Below, piece after piece: positions 7,180 through 11,475 of a stretch of 11,475 nucleotides of DNA. The stretch spans positions 1-11,475 of the forward strand of contig DAOWMA010000026.1 in assembly GCA_030643345.1 (NCBI GenBank). Reading direction: 5' to 3'. This DNA comes from Spirochaetaceae bacterium. GTDB taxonomy: Bacteria > Spirochaetota > Spirochaetia > B11-G9. Under the pieces are notes generated by a model. It saw only the letters and a program-made list of their open reading frames with translations, was not told where the DNA came from and made no database searches. The position numbers and the translations under genes are program-made. Within the stretch, counting starts at the first letter, position 1, and every line of letters begins with the position of its first letter.

Positions 7180-9486
7180 ATGAGTCGTACCGCAGGTGCT
7201 TGTACCAAGGAACGATCTCAGCATCCTGGGTTCTTATATGCAGGATGGGCAGGTAGTTTTTTGGTCCTTACTATTGTCTATTTTATTCTGCTGTTTTCTC
7301 CCTGGTCTGAGCTTGATAATTTTCAAAGGCAGGACTACAGTCTTGAAATCTATGATAGAAATGGAATCCTTCTTAAGGTTACATCCCTAGAAGAAGGTTT
7401 GCGCCGGGTTTATCGGAATCTGGATGATATACCTGATGTAGTAGAAAGGATTTTTATTTCTGCAGAGGATTCCCGATTTTATTTTCATCCGGGAGTAGAT
7501 CCTTTAGCTGTGGTACGGGCATTTTACCAGAACACATCTGCAGGCAGAATAGTATCCGGAGCTTCTACAATTTCAATGCAGCTTGCCAGAATTGTATCCG
7601 GAAGGGGAAAAGGCTACGGTGGCAAAATAAGAGAGATTTTCGATGCTTTGCGCCTGGAAAGCAGATTAAGCAAACAGCAAATTTTAGAACTGTGGCTGAA
7701 TAATATTCCTTTTTCCTTTCAGACATCGGGTGTAGGAGCAGCATCTTTTAAATTTCTAGGTAGAGAATTGTCCTTCATGGATACTGAATCTTCTCTATTG
7801 TTGGCAGTGGTTCCCAGGAGTCCTGCTGTCCTAAGCCCTTTAAGAAATAGAGAAGCTGCAATTGCCGCTGCTGCAGGTTTGGGTTTAAGACTTGGCTTTG
7901 ATGAAATATCAGTCAACCTTGGGAAAGTACTTGATGAATCCGGCATATTATACTGGCCGGATAAAGCTTCTCATTTTTCTCTTTTTACTGAAGATCAAAT
8001 TGGACAAGGTCAAAGGACCGGGAGGATCAACACAACTCTGGATTCATACCTGAATGCAATTATGAAAGATCGGATAAATTATTATCTCTCATTCTCTGCT
8101 GAAAGCAGAATAAAAAACGGAGCAGGTATAATAATTGATAATATAAGAGGAGAAATACTGGCTTATATAGGTTCCGCTAATTTTCAGGATATAGAAAATA
8201 GCGGGCAGATTGACGGTGTGCAGATACTTAATCAGCCTGGATCTACCCTAAAACCCTTCCTGTATGCCATGGCGATAGAAGAAGGATTCAGACCTAATTC
8301 AGTTCTTCCGGACATTCCTCAGCAGCTTGGGGGCCCTGAAGCTTATCTCCCTATGAATTTTGACAGATCATTTCATGGTCCGGTACTGCTTCGGGTTGCG
8401 CTTGCGTCATCTATGAATGTTCCTGCTGTATATATGATTAATCGTCTTGGGGTCCTGAATTTTGCAGATTATCTTGTCAGTCTTGGATTTGACAGTATCC
8501 GGAGACAAAGGGAATATGTAGGAACAGGATTGGCTCTGGGAAATGCAGAAGTTTCCCTTATGGAGCTGACCAGGGCCTTTTCAATTTTTCCAGGGGGTGG
8601 TCTGTTTCTCCCTGTTACTCCTTTTTTAAATTCATTATCTACCGGCAGTTCAGATAATACTGCATATAAAAGAGAGGGTGGCATCAGTAATGAGGTGATG
8701 AAACCATATACTGCGGGAATTATCCGTAATATTTTAACGGATAACAACAGCCGTTTCCCGGGGTTTGGTGCAGACAGCATAATGGATACCGGTTTTGAGG
8801 CAATGTTCAAAACCGGTACATCAAATCAGTTTCAGAATATCTGGGCCCTTGGTGCAACACCGGAGTATACAGTTGGTATATGGATGGGTGATTTTGCCGG
8901 AAATACTGTAATTGGAAGAACTGGATCATCATTGCCGGCGGCTATTGTTACAGAAATGCTGGAATTGATACATGTTCCAGGTTCTGTTTTTGGTCCAATA
9001 CCCGATTCTAAACCAGTTAGATTGTGTTCGCTTTCAGGACTGCTTCCAAATAAGTACACTCCCTCTACATATCTGGAATTTATTCCTGTTAACGAAATAC
9101 CGGAAGTCTCTGACTGGCATATTTTAAATCCTGATGACGGGTCGGAAAATAAAGCAATTTTGACAATCTACCCGGAGGAGTACAGATCATGGCTGGTTGT
9201 GAAAAATAGATCTGGGGTGACTTCTACCGGAAATGGTATTACAGAGATTGTTTATCCAGCTGATAATTCCGTTTTTTTTATAGATCCTGCAGTACCTTTG
9301 TCGGACCAGGTCCTGAAAATTGAGAGTGCCGGTTTTTCGGGGGAGATTACTTCAGTATATATCAATGGTCTAAAAACTGCTGATATAAATAACGGCAGGT
9401 ATTATTTTCAACTGAAAAAGGGGAAATGGGAGATAGAGTTCAGGAGTTCTGAAGGAGTTGACAGTATCGAAATAACTGTAAAATGA
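7180..9486 (+). CDS. pbpC: Penicillin-binding protein 1C (bifunctional peptidoglycan glycosyltransferase/transpeptidase)
   Basis: This inner-membrane class A PBP has 768 residues, close to E. coli PBP1C (about 770). It has a short cytoplasmic N-terminus, one membrane span (about 24-40) and a GT51 glycosyltransferase domain (about 57-232). That domain has E96 in EDSRFYFHPG as catalytic Glu and the conserved STISMQLAR (129-137). The transpeptidase domain (about 312-570) has S355-T-L-K, S411-M-N and K544-T-G-T, all intact. The C-terminal all-beta domain (about 686-766) is the one typical of the PBP1C group. It polymerises lipid II and would crosslink peptides in the periplasm. Pairing with a YfhM-type macroglobulin just upstream is the known arrangement and suggests joint response to envelope attack. 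The ATG at 7180 is the first possible start after the A2M stop but has no Shine-Dalgarno sequence and sits in the repeat array. A TTG at 7261 has AGG 7 nt upstream but would cut into the membrane span. Confidence 0.93.
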   Translation: MSRTAGACTKERSQHPGFLYAGWAGSFLVLTIVYFILLFSPWSELDNFQRQDYSLEIYDRNGILLKVTSLEEGLRRVYRNLDDIPDVVERIFISAEDSRFYFHPGVDPLAVVRAFYQNTSAGRIVSGASTISMQLARIVSGRGKGYGGKIREIFDALRLESRLSKQQILELWLNNIPFSFQTSGVGAASFKFLGRELSFMDTESSLLLAVVPRSPAVLSPLRNREAAIAAAAGLGLRLGFDEISVNLGKVLDESGILYWPDKASHFSLFTEDQIGQGQRTGRINTTLDSYLNAIMKDRINYYLSFSAESRIKNGAGIIIDNIRGEILAYIGSANFQDIENSGQIDGVQILNQPGSTLKPFLYAMAIEEGFRPNSVLPDIPQQLGGPEAYLPMNFDRSFHGPVLLRVALASSMNVPAVYMINRLGVLNFADYLVSLGFDSIRRQREYVGTGLALGNAEVSLMELTRAFSIFPGGGLFLPVTPFLNSLSTGSSDNTAYKREGGISNEVMKPYTAGIIRNILTDNNSRFPGFGADSIMDTGFEAMFKTGTSNQFQNIWALGATPEYTVGIWMGDFAGNTVIGRTGSSLPAAIVTEMLELIHVPGSVFGPIPDSKPVRLCSLSGLLPNKYTPSTYLEFIPVNEIPEVSDWHILNPDDGSENKAILTIYPEEYRSWLVVKNRSGVTSTGNGITEIVYPADNSVFFIDPAVPLSDQVLKIESAGFSGEITSVYINGLKTADINNGRYYFQLKKGKWEIEFRSSEGVDSIEITVK

Positions 9487-9497
9487 GCTTAGAATTT

Positions 9498-9545
9498 ATC
9501 CATTTCCTTTGATTTTTAAACTCAATTAAAAATAACAAAATGGAT
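9498..9545. terminator. Possible bidirectional terminator between convergent pbpC and the TetR gene
   Basis: ATCCATTT (9498-9505) and AAATGGAT (9538-9545) form a perfect 8-bp inverted repeat in the 74-bp gap between the two convergent stops. The 32-nt interior is AT-rich and has a smaller nested pair, TTGA (9509-9512) with TCAA (9522-9525). No long T run follows on either strand, so this is not a classical strong intrinsic terminator. Its placement between convergent genes is the main argument for the role. Confidence 0.35.
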
Positions 9546-9560
9546 GATATTTTATGGTCA

Positions 9561-10715
9561 TTATTCCTCGTCTCCTGATATACCATTTTGGAGATATTCA
9601 GAGAGTTCGAGAATAAAGGGCTTTATTCTTTTTGTTTTACTTGTAAAGAAAACTTCAATTCCAAGGTAATGTGAAATACCCATTAAAAAATTTGCAACTG
9701 TAGTTTTATCATTTATACGAAGATTTTTAAGGTTTTTTAAGTATCCTTTTTCAAAACGATTATAATAATCTGTAACAGTTTCTTTTACTACAAATTCAGA
9801 TTCTCTTACAATCCTGTAATAATTTATATCTCGTTTAAAGTATTGGAGAAATAGAAAAATCCCTGAAAGTTCCTGTTCCAAACGATTCAGGTTATGAGGA
9901 ATGTTGGAACTAATAAAATGACGTGTTTGACTTCCAATACTACAAACTATTTCCTCAAGGCAAGCGTCCTTGCTTGTAAAATGTAGATAAAAAGACCCAA
10001 CAGAAAGGTCGGCTTTTCTGCTGATTTCGTAAACATTTACATTATGAAAACCATTTTTTCCAAATAGTGCAATAGCGGAGTTTAATAGTTTTGTTTTAGT
10101 ATCAGCAGTATTATTACTACTTTTTCCTGAGGGCCTGGTATTAAAAATATTAGCTGTAGTAGAAGTATTATCTTTAAAAATTCCATGTTCAATAATTTTC
10201 TGTACTGTTCTTGTATTTACGACAGCATCGTTATACAATGAACGCACTGAAATAAAGCGTATTCCAGACATAATAAAAAAATATTGGGCCTCCGAAATCT
10301 GATAATTATAAATTCTGTTTATTGCTTCTTTATATATTGATTCAAGCTCTTTTTCAAATTTTGGGAAACGATACTGTCCTTCTCTAAAAATTGTAATTAA
10401 ATTTTTATTATCTACTCCTATGGAAATAACAGTATTAAGAAAAAATTTAAGTCTTTGAGATTGAGTTTTGCCTTCAATATTACCAATTCTGATTTTAAAA
10501 ATATCGAGGGTTTTATTAAGAAGTTCCTTAAATAGGTCTTCTTTTTTATTAAAATATTTGTAAAAAATACCATTGGAAACTTTAGCATTTCTGCAAATCT
10601 GAGCAACTGATACTGTTTCGTACCATAATTTAGAGAAAAGGTCTTCTCCTGAGGAGAGGATCTTTTCTCTTGTAGTTGGTAAATTATTATCTGCAGACAT
10701 GCCTACAAACTCCAT
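9561..10715 (-). CDS. Transcriptional regulator made of two tandem TetR/AcrR units
   Basis: This predicted DNA-binding repressor has 384 residues, about twice the usual TetR length of 190-220. Two TetR helix-turn-helix domains are visible: 15-62 (TREKILSSGEDLF, then VSVAQICRNAKVSNGIFYKYFNKKEDL) and 206-252 (TKTKLLNSAIALFGKNGF, then YEISRKADLSVGSFYLHFTSKD). Each is followed by an all-helical ligand-binding region. The two regions also resemble one another: REGQYRF near 111 matches RESEFVV near 304, and FFIMSGIRF near 146 matches FLMGISHY near 343. The offset is about 191-195 residues, so the whole unit appears duplicated. A Ser/Thr/Asn-rich linker (about 183-204) joins the halves. TAAGGGA about 8 nt upstream supports ATG 10715; ATG 10700 also has GGAG 9 nt upstream. 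The gene lies downstream of a thiolase on the same strand, suggesting control of acyl-CoA metabolism. The ligand is unknown. Confidence 0.88.
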   Translation of the reverse strand: MEFVGMSADNNLPTTREKILSSGEDLFSKLWYETVSVAQICRNAKVSNGIFYKYFNKKEDLFKELLNKTLDIFKIRIGNIEGKTQSQRLKFFLNTVISIGVDNKNLITIFREGQYRFPKFEKELESIYKEAINRIYNYQISEAQYFFIMSGIRFISVRSLYNDAVVNTRTVQKIIEHGIFKDNTSTTANIFNTRPSGKSSNNTADTKTKLLNSAIALFGKNGFHNVNVYEISRKADLSVGSFYLHFTSKDACLEEIVCSIGSQTRHFISSNIPHNLNRLEQELSGIFLFLQYFKRDINYYRIVRESEFVVKETVTDYYNRFEKGYLKNLKNLRINDKTTVANFLMGISHYLGIEVFFTSKTKRIKPFILELSEYLQNGISGDEE

Positions 10716-10743
10716 TTTGTTTTTCCCTTATTAACTGAATATC

Positions 10744-10756
10744 TATTCTCAGAATA
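10744..10756. promoter_or_regulatory. Perfect 13-bp palindrome, candidate TetR operator
   Basis: TATTCT-C-AGAATA is a perfect inverted repeat of two 6-bp half-sites around a single base, 28 bp upstream of the TetR start at 10715. It begins 5 bp downstream of the candidate -10 at 10762-10767, so it would cover the transcription start. This is a usual place for a TetR-family autoregulatory operator. No binding data exist here, and chance palindromes of this size do occur in AT-rich DNA. Confidence 0.4.
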
Positions 10757-10761
10757 AACCT

Positions 10762-10792
10762 ATCATAAGAGAAGAAATAATAAAAGGCTCAA
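10762..10792 (-). promoter_or_regulatory. Candidate promoter of the tandem TetR gene
   Basis: Read on the minus strand, TTGAGC (10792-10787) precedes TATGAT (10767-10762) by 19 bp. The -10 matches five of six consensus bases and the -35 starts with TTGA. The spacer is 1-2 bp longer than ideal. It would produce a leader of about 40 nt, with the AAGGGA ribosome binding site near its end. Confidence 0.35.
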
Positions 10793-10803
10793 TTTTTTCT
10801 TAT

Positions 10804-10851
10804 AAGAGCTTTTTGCGCTGTTCCACATTTTAAATTTAATAAACAGCTCTT
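10804..10851. repeat. Three-armed inverted repeat upstream of the TetR gene
   Basis: The arm AACAGCTCTT (10842-10851) can pair in two overlapping ways. Its left half AACAGC pairs with GCTGTT (10817-10822), and its right half AGCTCTT pairs with AAGAGCT (10804-10810). Together they could form a stem interrupted by a bulge. The interior contains the AT palindrome TTAAATTTAA. No T run follows on either strand, so it does not look like an intrinsic terminator for the thiolase gene. It could be a second regulatory site or a leader structure; its function is unknown. Confidence 0.35.
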
Positions 10852-10874
10852 CTCTAATATAGGACTACTACGTG

Positions 10875-10922
10875 GCGCAAAATAGCCATACAATCGTAAA
10901 AATAGTCCACATCGCAAAAGCC
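10875..10922 (+). repeat. Three degenerate GC-A-tract repeats after the thiolase gene
   Basis: GCGCAAAATAGCC (10875-10887), TCGTAAAAATAGTCC (10894-10908) and TCGCAAAAGCC (10912-10922) share a CG-A4/5-(TA)G-(T)CC pattern. The right edges of the first two are 21 bp apart, about two helical turns. GGACTA (10862-10867) and TAGTCC (10903-10908) also form a 6-bp inverted repeat across the group. The match is loose and may be chance. Nothing else is recognisable between the thiolase stop and the three-armed repeat. Confidence 0.25.
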
Positions 10923-10930
10923 TCATAAAG

Positions 10931-11475
10931 CTATTTGGTTCTCTTTAAAACTGTAACACAATTAGTAACAGAAGAACCCCCTACATTTAGAGTGACTCCA
11001 ATTTCCGGCTGGCCTTTTGATGGTGAAGCACCAATTGGCTCCCCTATAAGCTGTTTATAAAGGAGTGCATGCATTGAAGCTCCTGTTGCACCTACGGGGT
11101 GTCCTTTTGCTTTTAGACCACCTGAAAGATTAATGGAGTGTTTATCATCATCTTTGGTAAAACGCCCCTCCATATAATCGTATCCTGCTCTGCCGTCTTC
11201 TGAAAGGCCTAGTGCCTCAGTACAGAGCAACTGGTTAATAGTAAAACAATCATGCACTTCTGCAATGTCAATATCTTTAGGTGTTATTTTTGCTTCAGCG
11301 AAGGCATTCTTTCCTGCTTCTTTTGCTGCCATAAGTTCATACATATTGGGTCTTACATTTATGGGAAGCCTTTCTGTTGTATGGGAAAATCCGGCAATTT
11401 CTACAACATCTTTCTTTATAGCTTTAGCATTGTCTTTAGAAGTAATAATTAAGCCTGCTGCACCGTCTGAAACCA
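10931..11475 (-). CDS. SCP-x type thiolase / acetyl-CoA acetyltransferase (C-terminal part, runs off the right edge)
   Basis: The last 180 codons are present. The frame stays open to the window edge, so the Met at 11344 is internal and not the start. The visible sequence begins VSDGAAGLIITS and ends VTVLKRTK, with stop TAG. The thiolase-fold C-terminal half is clear: EVHDCFTINQL carries the HDCF motif that marks the SCP2/SCP-x group, and GGLKAKGHPVGATG carries the conserved GHPxGATG with the catalytic His. The usual C-terminal CxG cysteine motif is replaced by GGSSVTNC. In SCP2-type thiolases the HDCF cysteine is thought to take over the second cysteine's role. The nucleophilic Cys lies outside the window. 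Such enzymes make or cleave 3-ketoacyl-CoA, usually in fatty-acid breakdown, acetyl-CoA condensation or related pathways; the substrate cannot be told. The tandem TetR gene follows after 215 bp on the same strand. Confidence 0.88.
   Translation of the reverse strand, partial: VSDGAAGLIITSKDNAKAIKKDVVEIAGFSHTTERLPINVRPNMYELMAAKEAGKNAFAEAKITPKDIDIAEVHDCFTINQLLCTEALGLSEDGRAGYDYMEGRFTKDDDKHSINLSGGLKAKGHPVGATGASMHALLYKQLIGEPIGASPSKGQPEIGVTLNVGGSSVTNCVTVLKRTK

Noticed and set aside
8469..8810. 113-residue minus-strand open frame inside pbpC
   Set aside because: It lies fully antisense to the transpeptidase domain with its conserved motifs; no ribosome binding site or family features.
10418..10606. 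62-residue minus-strand open frame overlapping the TetR gene
   Set aside because: It sits in another frame of the TetR coding region; Leu/Lys/Phe-rich composition from AT-rich codons and no recognisable features.
10931..11344. A complete 137-residue small thiolase-like protein starting at 11344
   Set aside because: The same frame continues open to the window edge with clear thiolase sequence (DGAAGLIITS), so the Met is internal and the gene is cut by the window.

Overview
The window looks like chromosomal DNA from an AT-rich diderm (Gram-negative-type) bacterium. My best guess is an anaerobic member of the Spirochaetota. The clues are a four-domain S1 protein, a relaxed lipobox on a large lipoprotein, an A2M/PBP1C pair, and a thiolase beside a double TetR regulator. 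No rRNA or other phylogenetic marker is present, so the assignment is tentative. The standard bacterial code applies: TAA, TAG and TGA all end recognisable proteins here.

Left part, plus strand (1-9486). The window opens with what is probably the last 28 codons of an unidentified gene. An AT-rich gap of about 77 bp follows, with an extended -10 promoter. Then come three genes in one direction: a four-repeat S1 RNA-binding protein (165-1340); a very large alpha-2-macroglobulin lipoprotein with an intact CxEQ thioester motif (1372-7107); and a penicillin-binding protein 1C with glycosyltransferase, transpeptidase and C-terminal domains (7180-9486). The last two form the known yfhM-pbpC type partnership. 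The macroglobulin would trap proteases that reach the periplasm, and PBP1C would repair or build peptidoglycan at damaged sites. The gaps are 31 bp (S1 to A2M) and 72 bp (A2M to PBP1C), which suits one transcript.

The 72-bp gap is the oddest spot. It holds a short array of about 20-bp units: a constant CTG(G/C)TC box followed, in the first two units, by a small hairpin. The stems of these two hairpins differ only by compensatory base-pair changes. The whole array is open in the frame of both flanking genes, so one TAG codon is all that separates the A2M and PBP1C reading frames. The PBP1C start has no visible ribosome binding site.

Right part, minus strand (9561-11475). The 3' part of an SCP-x type thiolase (running off the right edge) is followed downstream by a 384-residue transcription regulator made of two complete TetR units in tandem. 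The regulator converges on pbpC. Its 215-bp upstream gap holds a perfect 13-bp palindrome just downstream of a candidate -10, consistent with autoregulation, plus further inverted and A-tract repeats. By its context the regulator probably controls acyl-CoA or fatty-acid metabolism. I found no tRNA, rRNA, CRISPR array or insertion sequence, and no gene-free stretch longer than 300 bases.
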